A stretch of DNA of 22,947 bases from Bryobacterales bacterium (lineage in GTDB: Bacteria; Acidobacteriota; Terriglobia; Bryobacterales; Bryobacteraceae): positions 1 through 22,947 of the forward strand of contig JAEUQE010000061.1 of the NCBI GenBank assembly GCA_016789785.1, written 5' to 3'. Within the stretch, counting starts at the first letter, position 1. Each line of letters begins with the position of its first letter. Below the pieces are notes generated by a model. It did not search any database. It saw only the letters and a list, made by a program, of their open reading frames with translations, and was not told where the DNA came from. Positions 7,186 through 14,471 of this stretch are shown here, piece after piece. The translations under genes were made by a program, and so were the position numbers.

Positions 7186-7998
7186 GTGGCGAACGAAGGA
7201 ACGCTGTATGTGGTGGTCCATGGCCTGGTCACTTTGGTGAAGCGCAAGGACGGGAAGTTTCATGGCTATTTCGTCGAAATGCCGGAGCATGAGTATCTAG
7301 CCGGTTCCTGGCTGAACGAGCGGCCCATTCCCGACCGGACCGTCCTGGAGTTGGAAGGTGTTCGCGAGGGAACCGCCGATTGGGATCGCGAGAAGAACCT
7401 CGTGGTCAAGGTGCAGAGCGACTTGGACAAGGCGGGAGTGGGGCTTCGCCGCGTGATCCTGCCTGCGCCCAAGGTTCTCCATCCCGTGTTCACTCAGGAC
7501 ATCTCGGCAAACCTGGTTGGTGATCTCAGCGGGCTCAGTTCGAAGAACCTTTCCGTAAAGACCGTCTTCGAGTACGAAGTGGAACGGTTTCGCGATGTGC
7601 GGCTGACCGGCCGGAAGCATGCCCGGTTCTGGCAACCGGCAATCCGGCGCGTTCAGCCTGCCGACAACGCCGTCGCCGTGTTGCACCTGTTTGATGAGCC
7701 CAGAAGAATGCCCAGCCGCCGAAATCACTTCACCGACGAGTTCAAGAAGACCTTCGTTCTGTTGGGCTGGCAGAGCACAGGCATCAACGATACGATCGAC
7801 GCCACCCAGGCGCGCCGCCAGCCCACTCCCTGTCCAGGGATTCATCGAAGGGAGTTTCATGACCTGGTCACGCGTGAGAAAGTAGCCGCGAGGCTGGCGC
7901 AAATGCTGCTCAATCCGGATCCGGGCGACGCCTCCATGGGAGTGGGCGGAGAACCCGCGGTGTGCGGAGGAGGTAAAGGTTGTGAAGAATGTGGATAA
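7186..7998 (+). CDS. Unrecognised protein between the CHAT and trypsin-like protease genes
   Basis: Encodes 270 residues from GTG 7186, chosen because AAGGAGA ends 5 bases before it. An in-frame ATG at 7144 would add 14 residues but lacks a binding site. I recognise no domain. It has no signal peptide or membrane helix. The N-terminal half looks strand-rich (GTLYVVVHGLVTLVKR, then alternating hydrophobic residues to about 130). The C-terminal half is basic, with KHARF, RRVQ, RRMPSRR and RRQPTP, and contains HLFDEP and a helix near 210-232. It ends in a Gly/Cys tail with C260, C266 and C269; part of that tail is encoded by the next gene's Shine-Dalgarno and may carry no function. Lying between two protease genes and overlapping the second by 17 bases, it is a candidate substrate, inhibitor or adaptor. 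That is inference from position only. Confidence 0.75.
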   Translation: MANEGTLYVVVHGLVTLVKRKDGKFHGYFVEMPEHEYLAGSWLNERPIPDRTVLELEGVREGTADWDREKNLVVKVQSDLDKAGVGLRRVILPAPKVLHPVFTQDISANLVGDLSGLSSKNLSVKTVFEYEVERFRDVRLTGRKHARFWQPAIRRVQPADNAVAVLHLFDEPRRMPSRRNHFTDEFKKTFVLLGWQSTGINDTIDATQARRQPTPCPGIHRREFHDLVTREKVAARLAQMLLNPDPGDASMGVGGEPAVCGGGKGCEECG

Positions 7999-8950
7999 CT
8001 TTTCGAAGCTGGCGAAGGAGTATCGAAGGGCCCTCGCCTATTGGAAGAGCTTCGCAAAAATGGAAAAACGGCGGCGCGATTGGATCGGCATTGCCGCAGG
8101 CTACAGTGAATCGCGTGAGCCCGGATCAGAAGCCATTCAATTCTTCGTCTCTGAGCCGCCTGGCCCTGACGATCTGTTGAGCTTCATTCGTGAACTGAAA
8201 GTCCCCACGCGTGTGATCCCTGTTGGCGCGTGGAAGGCGGCGGCGGGAGAGTTGCACTCGAGAGCTGCCATCTTTGCGCGTGTGGACGGAACGGCCGGAA
8301 ACACGGGATCGCCATGCGTGATCGTGAAGGATGCCACAAACCGCCGCTGGGTTCTAAGCGCCAACCACGTCATCGCCAGGAACACCACCGGCGATACCAA
8401 AGTGTTTGTGGACCTTCCCCAAAGCACTCAAGAGGTCCATGTGGGCAGCGACGTCAAGTTTGTTCCCGTCGATCTCAACGACAATCAGACCGATGTCGCG
8501 GTCGCGAAACTGGTGGCCACACAGAGCGTATTCCGCCGGTTCTATGATCCCGTCGAACCCTTGGCAAGCATGACGCCCGTCACCGCCGTCAGCTTCCGCG
8601 CGCTCGTCAGGGCTCGTCAGCGGCCAGTGCGAAAGGCGGGCGCGGTCACTGGCCTGACCACCGGGAGTGCAACCTCGTTCGATGCCAGCGCGATGGTCGA
8701 GTTTGACGGCATGTCTCCAAGCATTGCGGAGATCGAACAGATGCTGGTCGTTCAGGACGATGGAGCGCAACCCTTCTGCGCCCCCGGAGACTCCGGCTCC
8801 CTTGTGGTGGATTCCGGGACCAACCGGCCTCTCGGCATCCTGGTGGCTCGTGCCCAGACCGGAAGCTACAGTCTGGTCGGGATGCTTCACACCGCGCTTG
8901 CAGAATTGAAATCCAAAGGGATGGGCGACTTTACCGTGGTTCGCCCCTAG
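7982..8950 (+). CDS. Trypsin-like serine protease (S1/PA clan fold)
   Basis: Encodes 322 residues from GTG 7982, with AGGAGGT ending 7 bases upstream. The catalytic triad is visible: His129 in VLSANHV, Asp171 in NQTDVAVAKL, and Ser271 in APGDSGSLV. The remaining core strands fit the chymotrypsin fold (GSPCVIVKDATNRRWVLSANHV, then PLGILVAR after the serine). Residues 1-90 form an extra N-terminal region with a basic helix (FAKMEKRRRDW), unlike a signal peptide. No membrane segment is seen, so the enzyme is probably cytoplasmic as made, or exported by an unseen route. It is the last gene of the unit, overlaps the previous gene by 17 bases, and is followed by a strong stem-loop. It may mature, or be matured by, other products of the unit. 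Its target is unknown. Confidence 0.87.
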   Translation: MKNVDNFSKLAKEYRRALAYWKSFAKMEKRRRDWIGIAAGYSESREPGSEAIQFFVSEPPGPDDLLSFIRELKVPTRVIPVGAWKAAAGELHSRAAIFARVDGTAGNTGSPCVIVKDATNRRWVLSANHVIARNTTGDTKVFVDLPQSTQEVHVGSDVKFVPVDLNDNQTDVAVAKLVATQSVFRRFYDPVEPLASMTPVTAVSFRALVRARQRPVRKAGAVTGLTTGSATSFDASAMVEFDGMSPSIAEIEQMLVVQDDGAQPFCAPGDSGSLVVDSGTNRPLGILVARAQTGSYSLVGMLHTALAELKSKGMGDFTVVRP

Positions 8951-8964
8951 CGTTTCGAAGAGCG

Positions 8965-8986
8965 GGGAGTTGGAACCCCAACTCCC
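8965..8986. terminator. Strong stem-loop between convergent genes
   Basis: GGGAGTTGG (8965-8973) and CCAACTCCC (8978-8986) form a perfect 9-bp stem with a 4-base loop. It sits in the 51-base gap between the convergent protease and TonB-type receptor genes, so it can serve both strands. No long T-run follows on either side. Confidence 0.6.
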
Positions 8987-9001
8987 TCTCATGCAATCGC
9001 A

Positions 9002-12000
9002 TCAGAACGAGAATCGCAGGCCGAGTTGCAGCGTACGGGGATCCGTCGCGCTGGTCACCTGGCCGAAGTTCGCCGCTCCCACCGTGGTGGCGACACCGAA
9101 GTAGTTGAAGTGATGCGGCGCGTTGTAGACCTCGCCACGGAACTCCAGTTTCAGATGCTCACGGAAGCTAAAGATCTTCTGTAGCGACACATCCCAATTG
9201 TTCGTGCCGGGACCGTTGATCGCATTGCGTCCCAGATTGCCGAACGCGCCTGCTTCCGCTGGTGCGAACGCCGCCGTATTGAAGAAGCGTAGCGCCTGCG
9301 AGTCGCCGGCATAGGGATCGCCAACCACGTTCGGACGCTGATTCGTCAGTCCCGTGCCTGCCACATCGCCCTGGATTCCGAAGTTCAAGGGACGTCCAGT
9401 TTGCAGTGTGGTGATGCCGGAGACCTGCCAGCCGCCAAGCGCCGTCTTGTACCACGTGCCACCGCCTTGCCAGAACGGCAGCGGATACACGTAGCTCAGC
9501 ACGAAGATCTGCCGGCGGTCGAACTCCGTGCGTGCGCGGTCGCGCCGTGGATTGTAGCTGTCCATCGGCTGCTCATTGAAGTTCGTCGCATCGGCGATGT
9601 TCTTGCCCCACGTGTAGGCGACGTTCACCAGGCCACCGCGCGCAAACTGCTTCCGCAACTGCACCTGCATGGAGTGATAGTTGAAGTTCGCGTTCGTCAC
9701 ATGATGCGTGATTTCCGCATAGCCCCGATACGGCCGCAGCGCGTTGATGTTCGCCCCGGGATTGGCTTGCCGTGTTCCTTCCCGCAACTGATTCAGATTG
9801 AGCTGCCGGTATTGATTCCAGCCGTTCGACCCGACATACGCCACATCGAGCAGGAAATCGCGGAACATCTTGTGCTGTACGCCAAAGCTCCAGTTCTGCA
9901 CTGTCGGTACCTTGACATCGATATCGTATGACGACACGTTCGAGGGCACAGGCCGCGTACTGCCGCCCGCCGGATTCTCAATGTTCGCCGATTGCAGCGC
10001 TGCTTCCTGAATGAAGGGCGGGTTGTTCACGCGCCCGAAGAGGAAGTTGCCTTGAATGCGCTCGAAGAACATGCCGTAACCGCCGCGCAGCACCGTGTTC
10101 TGCTTCCCCGTGAGATCGTAAGCGAAACCAATCCGCGGACCCAGCGTGCCCAGATCCCATGGCGAGATCTCCTTCGGCAGACCACGGAACAGCCGTTGCA
10201 CTTCCGGCGCATTCGCGTTCGGAATTCGCGACGATGCGAACGATGGGAATGATGTGCCGCCGACCACCAGGCCATTCACGGGATCGCCCGTGCCTGGAAT
10301 CAGCAGGCCCGATGCGCGATCCACTTGCGGCGCTCTCGCGGGATCAAAGAAGCGCGGCGCAAACACCACCGCGTTCTGCAACTGCGCATACTGCGGTTGC
10401 AGGAGCATGTAGCGCGCGCCGATATCGAGTGTCAGCCGCGACGAGATCTTCCAGTTGTCCTGCGCATAGAACTCTGCTTGCGAGAAACGGAACCACCCTT
10501 CTCGGCCACTCGAAGCTTCGGTATACGTATTGAAGTTGCCGAGCAGAGCATCGGCCAGCGAACTGCCCGAGGATAAAGCATGCCCCGGCGCGAAGTTCAC
10601 GCTGCCGTTGATGGCCGGCTGATTGTCCTGATTCTTGCGGCTGCGCATCGCCAGCACGCCGAACTTCAGGTTGTGATTGCCGATCAGCTTCGAGTAATCA
10701 TCCTTGAATTGAAACACGCGGTTGAAGTTGTTCCAGTTGCGCGGCGTCGTGTTCAACGAGTTGAAACCGGCGATCGCGATGTTCGGAATCGAGCGCTCAT
10801 TGCCATAGATCATCGGATAGTCGATGCCGTTGGCTTGCCGCGAGTAGTCGTTGAGGAACAGCGGATTCGCCGCGAAGTTCGTCTGCAGAATCACATTGCC
10901 CGTGAACGTGAACTGGAAGGTGTTTACGGAGGTCGGGCTCTTCACCCAGGTCCACTTCGCCGAGGTGTTCGTGCCCGGAATCAGGCGTTCGTACGTCGCC
11001 GTCTGCCCTGTGTTCTGCAGCGATGTGTAGTAGTCGCGCAAATAGTGAACGGCGATGGTGTGTTTCTCATTCAATAGATAGTCGCCCTTCACGATGTACT
11101 GGTTCGTGTTCAGCGGATCCGGCGGCAGAAAGAGGAAGTTGCCGCCCGTGCCCGTGAAATTGGGCCTCGGATAGAGATTCACCAGCCGCGATCCGTTGCG
11201 TGAGAGCCGGCTCGCCGGAATGATGCCGCCCGCGAACGGTTGGCCATTCGTCACGTCGCGCGGTTGCGACGCCGCCGGCAGCGCGGAGAAATTGCCCGAC
11301 CGCTGCTCCAGCGTCGGCACGTTCCAGAACTGCGGCGTGCCCCGGCGCAGGCGCTTGAACTCGGTGCCCGCGAAGAAGAACAGCTTGTTGCGATCGGCGT
11401 TGAATTTGCCGGGGATCGTCACCGGCCCGCCGATATTGCCTCCGAAGTTGTTGAACCGCAGTTTCTGCTTCGTCCGCGAGTTCCACGAGTAGGCATCGAA
11501 CGCGTCATTGCGGATGAACTCGTAAAGCGTGCCGTGGAAATCCTTCGAGCCTGTCTTCAATGCAAGATTGATCACGGCGCCGGAGTTCTGCCCGTACTCC
11601 GCGTTGTAGTTCGTCGTCAGCACCTTGAACTCGGCAATCGCATCGGGGTTCACGTTGACGAAGTTGTTGCCGCCGCCACCGTTGTCCTTGTTGTCGGCGC
11701 CGTCCACGTTCCAGGAGAACGTATAGTTGCGCCCGCCATTCACGGATTGATTGCTCATGTTCGACCCGAAGCCGCCGAACAGATCGAAGCTCGATCGATT
11801 GTTCGTCGACGTGCCGGGAATCAGCGCGAGCAACTGCGCGAAATTGCGGCCGTTGAGTTGAAGTTGTGTCGCCTGCTCGCCAGTGACCAGGCGGCCGACT
11901 TCGCCGGAACTCGCTTCCACTTGCGCCGTATCGGCCGATACCGTGACGGACTCCGCCACGCCGCCGACCTGCAGATCGACGTCGACATCCACCTTCGCGC

Positions 12001-12295
12001 CGACCGTGATCTGCACGCCTTTGCGGATATACTTCTTGAACCCTTCCGATTCGGCAGTCACATCGTAGGTGCCGATGGGAATGTTCGCAATCACGTAGTA
12101 GCCGTTCTCATTCGCCGGCGACGTTCGCGCAAGCCCTGTTGCCGTGTTCACGGCGGTGACATTTGCTTTGAGAACAACAGCGCCCGATGGATCGCGCACG
12201 AAGCCGGCGATCTGTTGTGAGGTGTACTGCGCCCAAGCCGGTGACGCTGCTATCAGCAGTAGTCCCGGCAGAATCCGAAGACGAAACTTGGTCAT
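9002..12295 (-). CDS. TonB-dependent receptor-like outer membrane protein with carboxypeptidase regulatory domain
   Basis: Encodes 1097 residues. The signal peptide is residues 1-22 (ending PAWA-Q). A carboxypeptidase-regulatory-like (Ig-like) domain lies at about 26-108 (IAGFVRDPSGAVVLKANVTA, then GYYVIANIPIGTYDVTAESEGF). The plug region follows (about 120-235, with LQLNGRNFAQLLALIPG), then a beta-barrel to the C-terminal aromatic LQLGLRFSF. The length and layout match the large receptor families expanded in Acidobacteriota, which import oligosaccharides or other bulky nutrients. No ligand can be read. The ATG at 12295 has AGGGG 9 bases upstream. The gene is divergent from the enolase-superfamily enzyme, which may process an imported sugar acid. 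It converges with the protease unit across a strong stem-loop. Confidence 0.9.
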   Translation of the reverse strand: MTKFRLRILPGLLLIAASPAWAQYTSQQIAGFVRDPSGAVVLKANVTAVNTATGLARTSPANENGYYVIANIPIGTYDVTAESEGFKKYIRKGVQITVGAKVDVDVDLQVGGVAESVTVSADTAQVEASSGEVGRLVTGEQATQLQLNGRNFAQLLALIPGTSTNNRSSFDLFGGFGSNMSNQSVNGGRNYTFSWNVDGADNKDNGGGGNNFVNVNPDAIAEFKVLTTNYNAEYGQNSGAVINLALKTGSKDFHGTLYEFIRNDAFDAYSWNSRTKQKLRFNNFGGNIGGPVTIPGKFNADRNKLFFFAGTEFKRLRRGTPQFWNVPTLEQRSGNFSALPAASQPRDVTNGQPFAGGIIPASRLSRNGSRLVNLYPRPNFTGTGGNFLFLPPDPLNTNQYIVKGDYLLNEKHTIAVHYLRDYYTSLQNTGQTATYERLIPGTNTSAKWTWVKSPTSVNTFQFTFTGNVILQTNFAANPLFLNDYSRQANGIDYPMIYGNERSIPNIAIAGFNSLNTTPRNWNNFNRVFQFKDDYSKLIGNHNLKFGVLAMRSRKNQDNQPAINGSVNFAPGHALSSGSSLADALLGNFNTYTEASSGREGWFRFSQAEFYAQDNWKISSRLTLDIGARYMLLQPQYAQLQNAVVFAPRFFDPARAPQVDRASGLLIPGTGDPVNGLVVGGTSFPSFASSRIPNANAPEVQRLFRGLPKEISPWDLGTLGPRIGFAYDLTGKQNTVLRGGYGMFFERIQGNFLFGRVNNPPFIQEAALQSANIENPAGGSTRPVPSNVSSYDIDVKVPTVQNWSFGVQHKMFRDFLLDVAYVGSNGWNQYRQLNLNQLREGTRQANPGANINALRPYRGYAEITHHVTNANFNYHSMQVQLRKQFARGGLVNVAYTWGKNIADATNFNEQPMDSYNPRRDRARTEFDRRQIFVLSYVYPLPFWQGGGTWYKTALGGWQVSGITTLQTGRPLNFGIQGDVAGTGLTNQRPNVVGDPYAGDSQALRFFNTAAFAPAEAGAFGNLGRNAINGPGTNNWDVSLQKIFSFREHLKLEFRGEVYNAPHHFNYFGVATTVGAANFGQVTSATDPRTLQLGLRFSF

Positions 12296-12461
12296 GATAT
12301 CGAACCCCTATTCACCCAATATCCTGCGAAAATCGCATGAGCCGTTTGTGATTGTATTGCATCCAGGCGTTGTTCGCACCGGACTTGCAGGCAACACTTG
12401 AGAGCGCCCCGCGCCGGATCAGTTACATTCTTAAGTGACTTATTTCTACGAAAGGCAGTCC

Positions 12462-13592
12462 GTGACAACCAATCTGAAGATCACCAAAGTGGAGGCCCTG
12501 TACCTGCGTCTCCCGGAAGTGAAAGACCAGTGTGACAGCGGGCAGGACGCGCTCATCGTGAGCATCGAAACCGATGCCGGCATCACGGGGATCGGTGAAG
12601 TCGATTCCAGCCCCATGGCCGTCAAGGGCGCCATCGAAGGCCCCTATTCGCACACCATCACCTCCGGCCTCGGACACCTTCTCCTCAACGAGGACCCGTT
12701 TGAAACCGAGAGGCTCTGGTTCAAGATGTACAACGCCAACGTCTACTCGGGACGCTTCGGGGTTGCCTTTCAAGCGATGAGTGGCATCGACATGGCGCTG
12801 TGGGACATCAAGGGCAAAGCCCTCGGCATGCCGGTTTGGAAGCTGCTCGGCGGCGGTTTTCATCAGAAGATCCGCTGCTACGCGAGTTCGCTATTCGGCG
12901 CGACTCCAAAAGCAACCGGCGAGATGGCGCGCCGCTTTCGCGGCCAGGGATTCAATGCCGTGAAGTTCGGTTGGGCGCCGATGGGCCGCGACGAGCAGAC
13001 CGACATCGCCCTTGTCCGCGAAGCACGCAAAGGCCTCGGCGACAGTGCCGACCTCCTCATCGACGCGGGTCTTGTTTGGGACGCGAAGACCGCATTGCAA
13101 CGCGCGATCGCGTTTTCGGAGCAGCGCATCTTCTGGCTCGAAGAGCCGCTGCGTCCCGACGACTACGAAGGCTACCGCAAGCTTGCATCCGCCACGCCCG
13201 TGCGCATCGCGGCCGGCGAGGAAGAGAGTGGACGCCGCGGCTTCCTCGAGTTGATGGACCGCGGCCAGATCGACGTTGCGCAGGTGGACCTCACGCGTTG
13301 CGGCGGGTTCACCGAAGCGATGAAGATCGCCTCACTGGCATGGGATCGTGGTGTGCCGGTCGCCAATCACGGCTTCACCACCTACATCAACGTGACTGCC
13401 GCCCTGCACTGGCTGAACGCGATTCCCAACGCGCTGATCTGCGAATTCGTCGCCGAGGAAGAAACGAACTTGCGCGAGCAGATCACGAAGCAGAAGCTCC
13501 GCGCGAAAGACGGCTACCTCGACATCCCGCAGGAGCCCGGCCTCGGCATTGATCTGGATGAAGAGGCGATCCGCCGCTATCGCGTTGCCTGA
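12462..13592 (+). CDS. Mandelate racemase/muconate lactonizing enzyme family (enolase superfamily) protein
   Basis: Encodes 376 residues from GTG 12462, chosen because AAAGG lies 6 bases upstream; a GTG at 12435 would add 9 unlikely residues. The N-terminal capping domain (about 1-125) is followed by the TIM-barrel. Metal ligands are visible: D201 (LLIDAGLVWD), E227 (FWLEEP) and E253 (AAGEEESG). Candidate acid/base residues are K168 (NAVKFGW) and the H303-D276 pair (VANHGF; AQVDLTRCGG), as in the mandelate racemase subgroup. That subgroup has KxK on the second strand, whereas here it is KxG, so the single Lys and the His-Asp pair must do the work. A sugar-acid dehydratase or epimerase is the most likely activity; the substrate is not determinable. 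It is divergent from a giant TonB-type receptor. Confidence 0.88.
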   Translation: MTTNLKITKVEALYLRLPEVKDQCDSGQDALIVSIETDAGITGIGEVDSSPMAVKGAIEGPYSHTITSGLGHLLLNEDPFETERLWFKMYNANVYSGRFGVAFQAMSGIDMALWDIKGKALGMPVWKLLGGGFHQKIRCYASSLFGATPKATGEMARRFRGQGFNAVKFGWAPMGRDEQTDIALVREARKGLGDSADLLIDAGLVWDAKTALQRAIAFSEQRIFWLEEPLRPDDYEGYRKLASATPVRIAAGEEESGRRGFLELMDRGQIDVAQVDLTRCGGFTEAMKIASLAWDRGVPVANHGFTTYINVTAALHWLNAIPNALICEFVAEEETNLREQITKQKLRAKDGYLDIPQEPGLGIDLDEEAIRRYRVA

Positions 13593-13611
13593 TCGCGCCG
13601 TTTCCGGCGAG

Positions 13612-13794
13612 CGCTCGGGTCAGACGGGCTGGCGTATCGAAGACTTGCAATCAGTGGCCAACGAAAACCATGTGGAATGGCGTCGGCCTATCCGCGGTGG
13701 AAGCCACGTGATACTCAGCGCGCCCGGTGTGCGGGAGATCGCATCTGTACCGTCGCTATTCGCCCGGTTGGACCCACCCGTCGGGGGAACCTGA
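13612..13794 (+). pseudogene. Frameshifted hicA-like toxin remnant
   Basis: In this frame the bases encode GWRIEDLQSVANENHVEWRR followed by PIRGGSHVILSAPGVREIASVP. This matches from memory the HicA-type double-stranded RNA-binding fold, with the toxin histidine in GGSH. After the Val-Pro codons the sense drifts to SLFARLDPPVGGT and a stop. One base over, the sequence reads VAIRPVGPTRR, resembling the family's usual ending (RPIKPVYIRQ). A frameshift near 13752 therefore probably broke the gene. No start codon or ribosome binding site is seen: the frame runs back into the end of the enolase-superfamily gene. It lies just upstream of an intact hicBA pair. Confidence 0.55.
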
Positions 13795-13822
13795 GATTCA
13801 CAGACTGCGGTCGTTTTCGCAG

Positions 13823-13837
13823 GCGGCGGTCCGCCGC
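13823..13837 (+). promoter_or_regulatory. GC-rich palindrome, possible HicB operator
   Basis: GCGGCGG (13823-13829), a single T, and CCGCCGC (13831-13837) form a perfect palindrome ending 18 bases before the hicB start. HicB antitoxins commonly bind palindromes at their own promoter, so this is a candidate autoregulatory site. A TAGACT -10-like hexamer (13844-13849) lies just downstream. Confidence 0.4.
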
Positions 13838-13855
13838 AAAGCGTAGACTGGAGGT

Positions 13856-14083
13856 ATGCCTGACGCCCGACAAATGACCGCGATCATTGAACGCGAAGAC
13901 GATGGATACGTGGCATTGTGTCCGGAGTTGGACATCGCCAGTCAAGGCGCGTCGATTGAAGAGGCACGCGCCAACCTTGTCGAGGCGCTCACACTCTTCT
14001 TTGAGACCGCGTCTCCTTCTGAGGTTTCGCGGCGATTTCACAGTGAAGTATTCGTGACCCAGGTCGAGGTGCCTGTTGGGTAG
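13856..14083 (+). CDS. hicB: HicB-family antitoxin
   Basis: Encodes 75 residues. MTAIIEREDDGYVALCPELDIASQGASIEEARANLVEAL is the partial RNase H-like fold of HicB antitoxins, whose signature is a DGYVALCPELD-type strand followed by a helix with ASIEEARANL. No C-terminal ribbon-helix-helix is present, so DNA binding would need a partner or another surface. The ATG at 13856 sits one base after GGAGG, unusually close. The ATG at 13874 (MTAII) matches the family's usual N-terminus but has no binding site, so the start is uncertain. It neutralises the HicA toxin encoded immediately downstream; the two genes overlap by 8 bases. Confidence 0.85.
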   Translation: MPDARQMTAIIEREDDGYVALCPELDIASQGASIEEARANLVEALTLFFETASPSEVSRRFHSEVFVTQVEVPVG

Positions 14084-14300
14084 ACTTCGAGTCCTTTCGG
14101 GTTCCGAAGTGTGCGAGATTCTCAAGCAACACGATTTCGTGCTGGCCCGCCAGCGCGGAAGCCACCGCATTATGCAGAAGCGCATGGAAGGCACCACGAT
14201 AACGGTTCCGGTCCCCCTTCATGATCCCCTGAGGCGAGGGACGTTGTTGAGCATCATCCGGCAGTCAGGGCTCGCAAAAGGTCTCTTTGAGACCGACTGA
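14076..14300 (+). CDS. hicA: HicA-family mRNA interferase toxin
   Basis: Encodes 74 residues from a TTG start at 14076, supported by GAGGT ending 5 bases upstream inside hicB. The protein has the HicA double-stranded RNA-binding fold: SGSEVCEILKQHDFVLARQ, then RGSHRIM with the catalytic His in GSH, then TITVPVPLHDPLRRGTLLSII. It should cleave or block mRNA until bound by HicB. The TTG start and the 8-base overlap keep toxin synthesis low and coupled to the antitoxin. The order antitoxin-toxin is one of the two known hic arrangements. The end of the gene contains a hairpin-forming GGTCTC-TTT-GAGACC (14280-14294). Confidence 0.87.
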   Translation: MGRLRVLSGSEVCEILKQHDFVLARQRGSHRIMQKRMEGTTITVPVPLHDPLRRGTLLSIIRQSGLAKGLFETD

Positions 14301-14316
14301 TCGGGGGATAGATCCG

Positions 14317-14322
14317 TATAAT
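14317..14322 (+). promoter_or_regulatory. Isolated TATAAT hexamer after hicA
   Basis: A consensus -10 hexamer lies in the convergent gap after hicA and before the SulP stop. No -35 hexamer is at the right distance. It may start a short RNA covering the nested pairing at 14323-14469, or be chance. Confidence 0.25.
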
Positions 14323-14469
14323 CGGCGCAGTAGCACTCTTCTTGGTACCAGACGGTTTCGGGCCTCAAACCTCCAAGCTCCGAGGCGCCGACTCTCAAGC
14401 CAACACCCCGGACTGCGACGTGTTGTCATTGGAGGCGAAGAGATACAGGACTGAACTTCTGAAACGCCG
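14323..14469 (+). ncRNA. Possible structured RNA in the hicA-sulP gap
   Basis: Five nested complementary segments are visible: CGGCG 14323-14327 with CGCCG 14465-14469; CAGT 14328-14331 with ACTG 14450-14453; CTCTTC 14336-14341 with GAAGAG 14437-14442; CCTCCAA 14370-14376 with TTGGAGG 14429-14435; CAACAC 14401-14406 with GTGTTG 14420-14425. Together they make a rod-like fold of about 27 pairs. A consensus TATAAT precedes it, though a start there would miss the outermost stem. The strand is assumed; the same fold could act as the 3' end of the SulP message. It was found by searching for pairs by eye, so chance is a real alternative. Confidence 0.25.
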
Positions 14470-14471
14470 TT

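Noticed and set aside
7960..7998. Gly/Cys tail (C260, C266, C269) of the unknown protein as a metal-binding motif
   Set aside because: The tail is encoded by the AGGAGGT ribosome binding site and the start of the next gene, so its composition is largely forced by those signals.
11240..12220. 326-residue + strand frame opposite the first receptor
   Set aside because: Low-complexity Arg/Val/Ile-rich shadow; the - strand encodes the receptor's signal peptide, regulatory domain and plug here.
13596..13609. CGCCG-TTTC-CGGCG hairpin after the enolase-superfamily gene as a terminator
   Set aside because: Only 5 bp with no T-run, and it lies within the hicA-like remnant region; too weak to call.
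14354..14371. GGTTT/AAACC hairpin as a tRNA T-arm
   Set aside because: No GTTCRANNC loop, no acceptor stem and no anticodon arm can be placed around it.
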